Positions 9,268 to 16,814 of a DNA stretch of 64,000 nt are shown here, in pieces. The stretch covers positions 1-64,000 of the forward strand of contig WJMJ01000034.1 of NCBI GenBank assembly GCA_014728035.1, given 5' to 3'. The notes below the pieces were generated by a model. The model saw only the letters and a program-made list of their open reading frames with translations. It ran no database searches and was not told the DNA's origin. Each line of letters starts with the position of its first letter. Position 1 is the stretch's first letter. This DNA is from Promethearchaeota archaeon. Lineage in GTDB: Archaea > Asgardarchaeota > Thorarchaeia > Thorarchaeales > Thorarchaeaceae. Position numbers and translations under genes: made by a program.

Positions 9268-11184
9268 ATGCAAAATTCACGTTCGTTTTTTTTGGTCACC
9301 TTCTCTATTATAGTCGTGTCTATTTCTTTCATATCTCCAATACCACTAACTCAGCAAAATACATCGATTTCAGCTGAATACACTTATTCAAATTCAGAAG
9401 CTATTTGCATTAGAAATACAACAGAACTTGAAAACATGGGATTGCCAGGGCGAGGAACAGAAAGCAATCCATTTCTCATAGAGAATTTACATATCCAAGT
9501 ATCAAATTCCACCGCTCTAAACATATCGCAAATTGATGGATATTACATCGCTGTCAAGAATTGTCTTTTCGAGTCCTTAATGGGCTCTCAGTATGTAATC
9601 AGTCTCAGAAAAGTTAGCAATCTGATAATTGATAATTGCACATTATCTTGCAATGAAGCTCCTGCAATGAATGTAACAGAATGTAATAACTTGAAGATAT
9701 TAGACAGCAAGATAGATGGCGCAGGAATGATGTTTTGGTTCAGTGATAATCTTGAGCTAATCAATAACGAAATTGGTGATGTGATATCTTCAGAGACCAA
9801 TTATGCATCGATATCCCCATTAGCCCTAGTGTTTTCGGTACACATGGAAAATTGTACATTCGTAATATTCACTGAAAACTGGATATACAATACTCCTACC
9901 CATGGCATGTTTGTTCGGTATAGTAATAATTTAACAGCTGCCAACAATAGAATAGACTCTATAGCATCTTGGTCATTCTATTTTTCACGCAGCTATAATG
10001 TGAAGATATATGATAATATGATTAGAGATACTGGTTGGGTACCAATTCGAATTTATAAATCGTATAACTGTGACGTAATGAACAATATTATCCTTAGAAG
10101 TGGTGAATGGGGAATTTACATTGTAGAATCTCTTCAGATAAGAATCACCAAAAACACTATCAAATACACAGAATTCATGGGTATTGCATTAGAAAGCTCG
10201 ACCTCATGCACAATGATCCATAACAGTATTTTTTATGCTGAGTCTAATGGTATAAGAATTCTAGATTCTAATAAAATGTCTATCAAAAATAATTCAATTA
10301 TTGATTCTGCTTCTGACGGAATAAGAATCCATAATACCAGTGAAGTTGAAATTGACGAATGTTATATTGCTAATTCATTATATAACGGAATAGTTTTTGA
10401 AAGGTCAATCTACGTTTTCATATCAGATAGTTACATAACAGGATGCAGAGGTTCTGGAGTCTATTTCTATCGAACAAATTCGAGTGAGATTAATATGACC
10501 TGGAGCGTGGATAATTTTCTTTCAGGCATTCAATCAACGCAAAGCAATAACCTATCAATAACAAATAACTCTCTTTGCAGAAATGACGAATATGGGATAT
10601 CACTATCTGAAACAGAGTCATCGAAAATATATCACAACAGAATTGGACTCAATACTCAAAGTGCATTCGATGATTTAGGAAATAACCAATGGAATTATAC
10701 ACATTTTGGAAATAGATGGCATGATTTTCTAGGTCCTAGCGATTCATCAATTTCTATTGCGGGATCCTCAGAATCTTCAGATTTCCATGCATACCGATGG
10801 TTTAGAACTATTCCCAATATCACCTCAATATCTCCAAGCCAGATAATTAAACAAAACTTGGAAACCATTGTTTTTGAATTAGAAGCACCAAATTTAGAAT
10901 GGTACAGGATATATGTGAATAATGAAAAAATCGTTTCACATTGGGGGCCAGCTAACACAATACAGACTACTTTGAATCTAAGTGTCGGGCAGCATAACAT
11001 AACTATCAAGGTTATCAATGTATTTGGAGAAACTAATTCAATGTCACGAATAATAACAATTACTTCTGTTGAAGCTAATATTAGTGAAGAAATCTTAGTT
11101 TCAATTATTTTAATTTCGAGCGGGATTATCCAACTTGTTGCTGGCTCTATTCTGGTTCGTGAAACAAGAAAACTCAAAGAATGA
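9268..11184 (+). CDS. Secreted right-handed beta-helix protein with C-terminal membrane anchor
   Basis: 638 residues, ATG preceded by CGAGGAAATAAA. It has an N-terminal signal peptide (FFLVTFSIIVVSISFISPIPL), then NosD/PbH1-like beta-helix turns over about 60-470 (for example NGIRILDSNKMSIKNNSI). An NxWxxxxxGNRWHDFLG cap of the kind that ends these helices follows, then one Ig-like domain (about 515-595). The last segment is a membrane helix (EEILVSIILISSGIIQLVAGSILV) with a basic stop-transfer end RETRKLKE. The N-terminal motif ELENMGLPGRGTESNPFLIENL matches QDMVDLGLPGAGKADNPFIIEEF in the 1567-residue protein, so the two are paralogs. It probably belongs to the same transcript as the two GWRNKY-domain genes upstream. 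Role is unknown beyond cell-surface display. Confidence 0.85.
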   Translation: MQNSRSFFLVTFSIIVVSISFISPIPLTQQNTSISAEYTYSNSEAICIRNTTELENMGLPGRGTESNPFLIENLHIQVSNSTALNISQIDGYYIAVKNCLFESLMGSQYVISLRKVSNLIIDNCTLSCNEAPAMNVTECNNLKILDSKIDGAGMMFWFSDNLELINNEIGDVISSETNYASISPLALVFSVHMENCTFVIFTENWIYNTPTHGMFVRYSNNLTAANNRIDSIASWSFYFSRSYNVKIYDNMIRDTGWVPIRIYKSYNCDVMNNIILRSGEWGIYIVESLQIRITKNTIKYTEFMGIALESSTSCTMIHNSIFYAESNGIRILDSNKMSIKNNSIIDSASDGIRIHNTSEVEIDECYIANSLYNGIVFERSIYVFISDSYITGCRGSGVYFYRTNSSEINMTWSVDNFLSGIQSTQSNNLSITNNSLCRNDEYGISLSETESSKIYHNRIGLNTQSAFDDLGNNQWNYTHFGNRWHDFLGPSDSSISIAGSSESSDFHAYRWFRTIPNITSISPSQIIKQNLETIVFELEAPNLEWYRIYVNNEKIVSHWGPANTIQTTLNLSVGQHNITIKVINVFGETNSMSRIITITSVEANISEEILVSIILISSGIIQLVAGSILVRETRKLKE

Positions 11185-11196
11185 CATTGTTGATAT

Positions 11197-13347
11197 TCAA
11201 TTCAAATCAATCATTATTTGAAAAAGCAGATATTCGGTATTTATTCTGTATTGAAATCGCTGTCTACCCCAATATAACCTAGTAGATTCCCTTTTTGAAA
11301 TTAGTGCGTTTTTCAATAGTAAATACACTACACCATTATGGCTATAGACCTGTCGTTTGGATACCTTAGCTCCCAAATGCATCTGATATTTGTTTCTCCA
11401 TCCGTATTTTTGTGGCATACGTGAATAGTCACTAATTGAATCTTGAAGGAATTCACGGAACAGGTAAGAAACAACGGAATACATCTCTCGATTTAGGATG
11501 CGTTTAAGAAAATTCCAACATTTGTCAATTGTAAGTTTTGAAATTATATGCTGTAAATTGATAATCAAGTATTGAGAGTGTGTTCGTACCAAAGTAGGTT
11601 TCCTAGTATATTCACGGAAAAGTAAAGCTGTTCCTATTGGAAATATAATAAGAATAAAAAGAATTGAAATTGGGTTTGAAATGGATAGAATTGACGTCGA
11701 AGGTTGTAATTCATAGTCAAACGTACTTGTGCTATTGATATTACCATCTTGGTCTTGGAGAATTATTTCAAATTGGATAACATTAAAACGCCCAATCATA
11801 ATATCTGATGACCAGCTACTCTCTCTTCGTGTCATCTGAATTATATTCCAGACATTGGACGCATCAACTGAATAATTCAAACTCATTATTTCAATTGAAG
11901 AATTAGTAGAGGCAGAAAAAGTGACATAAGACATATCCTGATAAATTTCCAAATCCAAAGATACCTGAGGGGGAATATAATTCATAAAGAACCTCTTACT
12001 AATTACAGTCTCAGCACTCATGATGGGGTATAAGTCTTGTAGCCCAAATGCAATTGTGTACGGTTCGTCTGCAATGAGATCTCCATCTTCATCTTCGCCC
12101 TGATGCGAGGAATAATAATTTCCGTATTTCGCATTACAGAATTTGATACTATTAAGCTCGGTCCCTTCGATAGGATCTGAGAAAGGTTGTATGAAAGCGT
12201 TCATGAAAACTCTTCCAGAACTTTCCCAAAAACCCAAAGCTGCATTCACAGATTGATTTATGACACTCCCAAAAATACAGATATCCTCTACTCTATTACA
12301 AGATATACCCCAACCCTGGGCCAATGTAATATCATTCAGAACTACGTCAATTGCTTCAGATTCATATATCTCAATTCCATTTCCAGATGAACAATATATA
12401 GAATTAGATGAAATGCTAATATCTTCAGCATATTCAATCGATATAGAATGACAAGTATCTAAGGTATTGTTTTCGATATAGCTATTTTTACACTCAAAGA
12501 AACGGATTCCCGAGATATTGGAGTGGATAATATGATTATTAACTAGAGTTGCATTTCTTGTTTTACGAACGTGGATTGCATTTTCATTAACCGAGTCAAG
12601 GATATTATGCGATATTTTGATATTGTTTGTGTTATCAACAAACACGCCATCGAAGTGTGATCCGATTACTGAATTATTTTCGATAGAAATTTCTGAACTC
12701 CGAATAACCTCAATCGCAATACCATTCGAGTTGAGTAGATTTCCAGAAAGGATAACGTCTGACCCATAGCTTAATTCAATCCCAATTTCTGAATCTGAAA
12801 TATTGTTATTATTTAGTTGTATGTTTTCAGTGTCATGGATTTTTATTGCTACTTGAGGATGATTGAAGAAAGTGCAATTTTGAATCACCGAGTCAACACC
12901 ACTAATATGAATTAGTTCCTTTGTTGTGTATCCTGCATAGAACTCACATCTGGTCAATTCGATACTAGAACCCTCCTCAGATACGAGATACCACTCGAAA
13001 TCGCCTACGGACTTGACACATGTATCTTCTAAATTTAGGAAACCACCGTTAGTTATTATGATGTTACAATAATCTTGAGTAGCAATAATTGTGCAATTAT
13101 CAAAGAGTATCCGTTCATCTTCGGAAATATACATTGATGTTTCCAGTTCGATAATTTCATCTCGGTAAATACTTGTAAAATCAGAATTTATCCGTCCAAT
13201 CATGGTAGCTTCTAAATTTGTGGAATATGGCATGGACTCTTGAAACATACTAGTAGAATTGGTAACTATTTGAATGAAAAATAGAGATATCGCTAAGATA
13301 GAAAAAGCATGTCTGAAGTTAATCACCACCCTTCTCAACTGCCACAC
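11197..13347 (-). CDS. Beta-helix surface protein joined through one membrane helix to a cytoplasmic GWRNKY winged-helix-like domain
   Basis: 716 residues, convergent with 9268-11184. A signal sequence (HAFSILAISLFFIQIVTNS) leads into beta-helix turns (about 60-400), an Asp-rich loop EDEDGDLIADEPY, one Ig-like domain (about 455-550) and a membrane helix (SISNPISILFILIIFPIGTALLF, about 555-577). The cytoplasmic part of about 140 residues ends in GWRNKYQMHLGAKVSKRQVYSHNGVVYLLLKNALISKR and YWGRQRFQYRI, homologous to the two small proteins encoded opposite. The architecture is an extracellular repeat domain plus an intracellular putative DNA-binding domain, without a kinase, which suggests a one-component surface sensor. 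The ORF-track start is GTG inside a 19-bp tandem repeat; the TTG or GTG codons a few residues in (before VVINFRHAF) are equally possible. Confidence 0.8.
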   Translation of the reverse strand: MWQLRRVVINFRHAFSILAISLFFIQIVTNSTSMFQESMPYSTNLEATMIGRINSDFTSIYRDEIIELETSMYISEDERILFDNCTIIATQDYCNIIITNGGFLNLEDTCVKSVGDFEWYLVSEEGSSIELTRCEFYAGYTTKELIHISGVDSVIQNCTFFNHPQVAIKIHDTENIQLNNNNISDSEIGIELSYGSDVILSGNLLNSNGIAIEVIRSSEISIENNSVIGSHFDGVFVDNTNNIKISHNILDSVNENAIHVRKTRNATLVNNHIIHSNISGIRFFECKNSYIENNTLDTCHSISIEYAEDISISSNSIYCSSGNGIEIYESEAIDVVLNDITLAQGWGISCNRVEDICIFGSVINQSVNAALGFWESSGRVFMNAFIQPFSDPIEGTELNSIKFCNAKYGNYYSSHQGEDEDGDLIADEPYTIAFGLQDLYPIMSAETVISKRFFMNYIPPQVSLDLEIYQDMSYVTFSASTNSSIEIMSLNYSVDASNVWNIIQMTRRESSWSSDIMIGRFNVIQFEIILQDQDGNINSTSTFDYELQPSTSILSISNPISILFILIIFPIGTALLFREYTRKPTLVRTHSQYLIINLQHIISKLTIDKCWNFLKRILNREMYSVVSYLFREFLQDSISDYSRMPQKYGWRNKYQMHLGAKVSKRQVYSHNGVVYLLLKNALISKRESTRLYWGRQRFQYRINTEYLLFQIMIDLN

Positions 13348-13379
13348 CTATCGATATTATCCACACCTATCGATATTAT
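13342..13379. repeat. Exact 19-bp tandem duplication
   Basis: CCACACCTATCGATATTAT occurs twice head to tail with no spacer, overlapping the putative start and immediate upstream region of the 716-residue sensor-like gene. It may be a paired regulatory site or a recent slippage duplication. Confidence 0.7.
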
Positions 13380-13489
13380 CCGATGGTGATTTGTATTTTA
13401 TATTAATTGTGCCGTTCTATCTTGATTCATAAGTCATGGAATGCTATTTTTACAACGTTCCTAATAATTTCCAGTCGATACCACAAGGA

Positions 13490-13496
13490 TTTATAC
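13490..13496 (+). promoter_or_regulatory. TATA-like box upstream of the TRASH-like gene
   Basis: TTTATAC about 92 bases before ATG 13588 in an otherwise gene-free stretch; an initiation point about 25 bases on would give a leader of roughly 65 bases that contains the SD. Confidence 0.3.
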
Positions 13497-13587
13497 AAGT
13501 TACACAAATATTTCTAGTTGAGGTCGCGATACAATTGAAATATGCTTTATGCTATCCTCAATTACTAGCGACTGGGAGATAATCGAA

Positions 13588-13761
13588 ATGAGCAAGAAAA
13601 TCAAAAAGTTCGTGAGTGTCATTGGCGGTAAGATGGATGTAACATGCGATGAGTGCGGCGGCAAAATGCGCCCTGGTGGTCATTATCAACTAGATCATGG
13701 CGATGATAGCTACCAATTCTGTAGCGAGAAGTGTATGGAAGCTTACGAAGGCAAGATGTAA
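13588..13761 (+). CDS. Small TRASH/zinc-ribbon-like metal-binding protein
   Basis: I start at ATG 13588 rather than the track start 13549 because GGGAGAT lies 8 bases upstream and MSKKIKKF is a natural N-terminus. The 57-residue product has two cysteine pairs, CDECGGKM and FCSEKCMEAYEGKM. The spacing and the C-x3-C-x3-Y/F ending resemble the TRASH/MYM-type treble-clef domain, used in metal sensing, trafficking and resistance. It is basic at the N-terminus and has no membrane segment. It is convergent with a dihydrolipoamide-dehydrogenase-like gene whose product ends in HEHHH. Metal binding is well supported by the cysteines; which metal, and whether it acts as a regulator or chaperone, is not visible. 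Confidence 0.8.
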   Translation: MSKKIKKFVSVIGGKMDVTCDECGGKMRPGGHYQLDHGDDSYQFCSEKCMEAYEGKM

Positions 13762-13779
13762 AGACTATAGAGAATTATT

Positions 13780-13811
13780 GGGGTCTCTCCGACCCCTATC
13801 TAAATTTTTTT
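13780..13811 (+). terminator. Hairpin plus T-run after the TRASH-like gene
   Basis: GGGGTC-TCTCC-GACCCC (13780-13796) followed within nine bases by a seven-T run. It sits between convergent genes and fits termination of the plus-strand gene. Confidence 0.6.
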
Positions 13812-15239
13812 CTAATGATGATGTTCATGTCCATCAAGTGGAGACATCGCTCCAAATGCTCTCTGTACAATTTCTGGTAAAGCAGGATGGATATGTATTG
13901 CGCGGAACATTGGCATGAAACTTCGATTCTCAGTATACATAAGGTTAACAATCTCTTGAATGAGAATTGGAGCATAAGGTCCAATTATGGTCGCTCCTAG
14001 TATCTCTCCAGATTTTCTATCAGCAATCACGCGAACAAATCCATTTGGCCGACCCATGGCCATTCCCTTGGCTGAATCCTCGTAAGCATTTTTTCCAACC
14101 AACAATTCTTTGTCTGTTTCTTTTGCTTCGCGTAATGTCATTCCGACGGTCGCTATTTGCGGATAAGAGAACACCGCTCTGGGAATTGCATGATAACTCA
14201 TACTGGCTAATTCAACCTGGTCGCTACCTTCTTCTTCTGCATTCATGACCTGAGAGATATTATGTTGAACGATTTGAGACTGGTCATTCGCAACATGACG
14301 AAACATATCATGTCCAAGTGCATCTCCAAAGGCCCAGATGTTCTTCTTGGAGGTTCTAAAAAATTCATCTACTTCAATCCAGCCCTTCTCATCAGTCTTG
14401 ACTCCTGTCTTCTCTGGTTTGAAAAGGTCTGCATTCGATTGCCGTCCCGTTGCAATTAACAGAGTTTCTGCTTTGAATTTTTTAGTCTTTCCAGATGATC
14501 TGTCTTTTGCAATGACAATTTTCATACCATTCTTTTCGTTAACCTCTATAACTTCGTGGTCAGTAAATATGTCCATCCGCTTTGATAATTCACCTTTTAA
14601 TAACTCGGACACATCCTCATCCTCTTCGGGAACCAGATACTTATTTCTTCCAAGGATAGTAACCTCAACACCCATTGCATCAAAGAAATGTGCGAACTCA
14701 GTTGCAACATAACCACCTCCAACAATAATCATCGACTGAGGTTTCTTCTTCATATCCATCAGAGTCTTGTTTGTGTGATATTCTACATTTTCTATACCCT
14801 TAATGGGAGGGATGAGTGGTCTAGCTCCAGCAGCAATTATGATATGCGGTGCAGTGATTTTCTCATCTCCAACCTTCACCGTATAGTCATCAACAAATTC
14901 ACCCGTAACCTCATACCAATCATAGTTCTCAGCTGATCTAATAGATTCAGCCATTTTACTAGAATCAGGTCTAACCTCATCTCTCATTCTATCCATGATG
15001 CCTTCAAAATCAATAGATTCTGCTTCAAACTTGACTCCTAATTTTTCAGCATGTTTTGCTTGTTCTACAAGATCAGCGACATAGGTCAGAATCTTTGTGG
15101 GAATGCACCCTCTATTCAGACAAGTACCACCCATCCTGCCATGTTCAACTAATGCTACTTCTAGTCCTCGTGAATACATAGAAGAAGCAACGTTCGTTCC
15201 TGCACCAGAACCTATTACAATTAGGTCATATTCTTTCAT
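13812..15239 (-). CDS. FAD-dependent pyridine nucleotide-disulfide oxidoreductase (dihydrolipoamide dehydrogenase/mercuric reductase-like)
   Basis: 475 residues from ATG 15239; the track start is a TTG four codons upstream. The FAD-binding GSGAG is near the N-terminus and the redox-active disulfide is in GGTCLNRGCIPTK (C40 and C45). NAD(P) binding is in IIVGGGYVATEFA, a second FAD motif is around WAFGDALG, and the dimerisation domain ends with HIHPALPE, the His-Glu pair that serves the partner active site. This set defines the Lpd/MerA/glutathione reductase family. The C-terminus is DGHEHHH, a short histidine-rich tail not usual for Lpd. No 2-oxoacid dehydrogenase genes are nearby, while a TRASH-like metal-binding gene is convergent with it, so a role with metals is as likely as one with lipoyl proteins. 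It is probably a cytoplasmic homodimer. Confidence 0.85.
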   Translation of the reverse strand: MKEYDLIVIGSGAGTNVASSMYSRGLEVALVEHGRMGGTCLNRGCIPTKILTYVADLVEQAKHAEKLGVKFEAESIDFEGIMDRMRDEVRPDSSKMAESIRSAENYDWYEVTGEFVDDYTVKVGDEKITAPHIIIAAGARPLIPPIKGIENVEYHTNKTLMDMKKKPQSMIIVGGGYVATEFAHFFDAMGVEVTILGRNKYLVPEEDEDVSELLKGELSKRMDIFTDHEVIEVNEKNGMKIVIAKDRSSGKTKKFKAETLLIATGRQSNADLFKPEKTGVKTDEKGWIEVDEFFRTSKKNIWAFGDALGHDMFRHVANDQSQIVQHNISQVMNAEEEGSDQVELASMSYHAIPRAVFSYPQIATVGMTLREAKETDKELLVGKNAYEDSAKGMAMGRPNGFVRVIADRKSGEILGATIIGPYAPILIQEIVNLMYTENRSFMPMFRAIHIHPALPEIVQRAFGAMSPLDGHEHHH

Positions 15240-15263
15240 TGTGTAACCCAACTCTTTCTAAAC

Positions 15264-15293
15264 TATTGTTTAATATTGTTCAATATTGATAAA
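15264..15293. repeat. Three tandem 10-bp direct repeats upstream of the disulfide oxidoreductase
   Basis: TATTGTTTAA, TATTGTTCAA and TATTGATAAA follow one another exactly, one helical turn each, 25-54 bases upstream of ATG 15239. The phase suits cooperative binding of a regulator on one face of the DNA; the element overlaps where the minus-strand promoter should be. Confidence 0.5.
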
Positions 15294-15336
15294 CTTGCTG
15301 TTTTATGAAGGTTGATGAAAAAATGAATTTACACTG

Positions 15337-15350
15337 TGTTGGAGCCAACA
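15337..15350. promoter_or_regulatory. 14-bp inverted repeat TGTTGG-AG-CCAACA
   Basis: Perfect 6-bp arms with a 2-base centre in the divergent region between the disulfide oxidoreductase and the small membrane protein gene. The length and spacing fit an operator for a dimeric regulator; there is no further support. Confidence 0.3.
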
Positions 15351-15431
15351 GATTAATAATTCAATTAAAGCTCGCAAGACCTGCATGAAATCAACTAAAA
15401 ATCAGTCATGCATCAGAATGGAGGAAAAACC

Positions 15432-15653
15432 ATGAAAATTACTCAGACTGCAAAAGAGTATTTGACAGACTGGAAAAATCTAGCCACACATGCCATTGTC
15501 GGAATTGTTTTGATGTTAGTGATCTTTGTAATTCCAGTTCATATACATTTTCGAATTAGCATACTGGTCTCAGTTGTATTCATCAACATGTACAGAATGA
15601 GATTAGAAAATTCAGAAGATACTGATATTAGAGAAGATATCGATTTAGAGTAA
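15432..15653 (+). CDS. Small two-helix membrane protein
   Basis: I choose ATG 15432 (73 residues) because GGAGG lies 7 bases upstream; the track start at 15408 adds MHQNGGKT, which is really the SD region. The product MKITQTAKEYLTDWKN has a basic amphipathic N-terminus, then two hydrophobic segments (HAIVGIVLMLVIFVIPV and ISILVSVVFINMYRM) separated by HIHFR, and an acidic tail EDTDIREDIDLE. No family is recognised. The next gene, a 7TM putative sensor, starts 70 bases downstream in the same direction, so the two may be co-expressed. Confidence 0.65.
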   Translation: MKITQTAKEYLTDWKNLATHAIVGIVLMLVIFVIPVHIHFRISILVSVVFINMYRMRLENSEDTDIREDIDLE

Positions 15654-15726
15654 CATTGAGGATTTTAAATCAAATAAACAGCAATAGTTCAATAAGAAAG
15701 AAAATATAGACTACTGGGAACCAGTG

Positions 15727-16803
15727 ATGCAGAGTCTTTATCCAATATATTTCATCGGATTCATATCTGCATTGTTATTATTCATAGCTTTTATTGTCAT
15801 AACTAGATTGTTCATCAGAGAGAGATTTAGTTTTGCCCTATACTTGATGGCAATGACCTTCTTTCCTCTATTGTGGGTTGTACTTTCTATGTTTGGAAAG
15901 GCATCAAACTCGTCTGATTTAGAGATACTTGCGATTGTAATTATGGTACCAATGGGATTCTTCTTTGTAATGCTGTTTGATTCATTAACTCGCGAAACAG
16001 TTGATCCTATCAAAATGTCATATGTTTCGATTATGGCTGGTATCTTTTTCCTATCAAGTATTTTACAACTATCGCATAGTAGCTTTGATTTATTCACACA
16101 GTATGGCAGGGATATCATCTTTTTTGTAAGATATATTTCATGGAATCTCTATTCTGCTCCTCTAGGCATACTCTGGATATACTACACATTGAAAATCTAT
16201 CAAATCACTCCCTCGAAACAGAAAAATTATGCTGCAATTAGCTTTTTAGGAGCTGTATTGGTGGGTATCATAAATCCGATTTTAGTAATAACACAAATTG
16301 GGTATACCATTGGTCTTCACATGCTTGCTTTTTCAACAGGTGTTTTTCTTAGTGCTATTGCATGGGCTAAAGAACCAAAACTTGCATATGTACTTCCCTT
16401 CAAAGCACTAAGGTTGGCAGTAGTTGAAACAAAAGGAGGATTACCCCTTTTCACTCATATATGGAATGACGAAGGTATATTCAAAGACACCTCAATGTTT
16501 ACTAGCATAATTCAAGCAGTAACGATTTTCATTGACGAAACAATGGAACGAGGTAGCATCAACGAGATTCATTTGGAAGAAGCGATGATTATTGTGATGC
16601 AAGATGCAAATTATGATATTGCATCAATCCTAGTTACTTCAAAAGTATCTCAGATACTGAGAAGATCCCTCGAGAAGTTTACCCGTGAATTCTTAAAGGT
16701 ATACGATAATTATCTAGAACATTCATATGACCTAGAGAAATTCAAGAGCGCTAAAAGATTAGTCAAGAAACATTTTAGATTTATTCCAGAATATAGTATC
16801 TAG
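15727..16803 (+). CDS. Seven-helix membrane protein with cytoplasmic longin/roadblock-like domain (putative sensor)
   Basis: 358 residues from ATG 15727 (GTG one codon earlier is the track start). About seven hydrophobic helices span residues 5-213, starting YPIYFIGFISALLLFIAFIVI, which is the topology of 7TM sensory modules. The soluble C-terminus (about 220-358) begins ETKGGLPLFTHIWNDEG and continues SIIQAVTIFIDETMERG to LRRSLEKFTREFLKVYDNYLE. The GLPLF opening, an exposed helix, a central strand region and a final LxxFxxxFxxxY helix resemble longin or roadblock-type domains that Asgard archaea link to small GTPases. That resemblance is inferred by eye and is not certain. No kinase or cyclase domain is present. 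ACTGG-GAA-CCAGT forms a small hairpin at the start codon. Confidence 0.7.
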   Translation: MQSLYPIYFIGFISALLLFIAFIVITRLFIRERFSFALYLMAMTFFPLLWVVLSMFGKASNSSDLEILAIVIMVPMGFFFVMLFDSLTRETVDPIKMSYVSIMAGIFFLSSILQLSHSSFDLFTQYGRDIIFFVRYISWNLYSAPLGILWIYYTLKIYQITPSKQKNYAAISFLGAVLVGIINPILVITQIGYTIGLHMLAFSTGVFLSAIAWAKEPKLAYVLPFKALRLAVVETKGGLPLFTHIWNDEGIFKDTSMFTSIIQAVTIFIDETMERGSINEIHLEEAMIIVMQDANYDIASILVTSKVSQILRRSLEKFTREFLKVYDNYLEHSYDLEKFKSAKRLVKKHFRFIPEYSI

Positions 16804-16814
16804 TCTTTAACACA

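Noticed and set aside
10695-11177. 160-residue minus-strand ORF
   Set aside because: Antisense to the end of the beta-helix gene; the plus strand has clear Ig-like and membrane-anchor sequence, and the antisense product has no domain or SD.
3125-13347. Beta-helix proteins considered as pectate lyases or as nitrous oxide reductase accessory protein NosD
   Set aside because: The fold repeats match, but no catalytic Asp/Arg/Lys set and no nos genes are visible.
13342-13379. Two-copy repeat considered as a CRISPR fragment
   Set aside because: The copies are adjacent with no spacer, there are only two, and no cas genes are present.
14338-14712. 124-residue plus-strand ORF
   Set aside because: Shadow of the FAD-dependent reductase on the opposite strand; no SD and Ser/Phe-rich composition.
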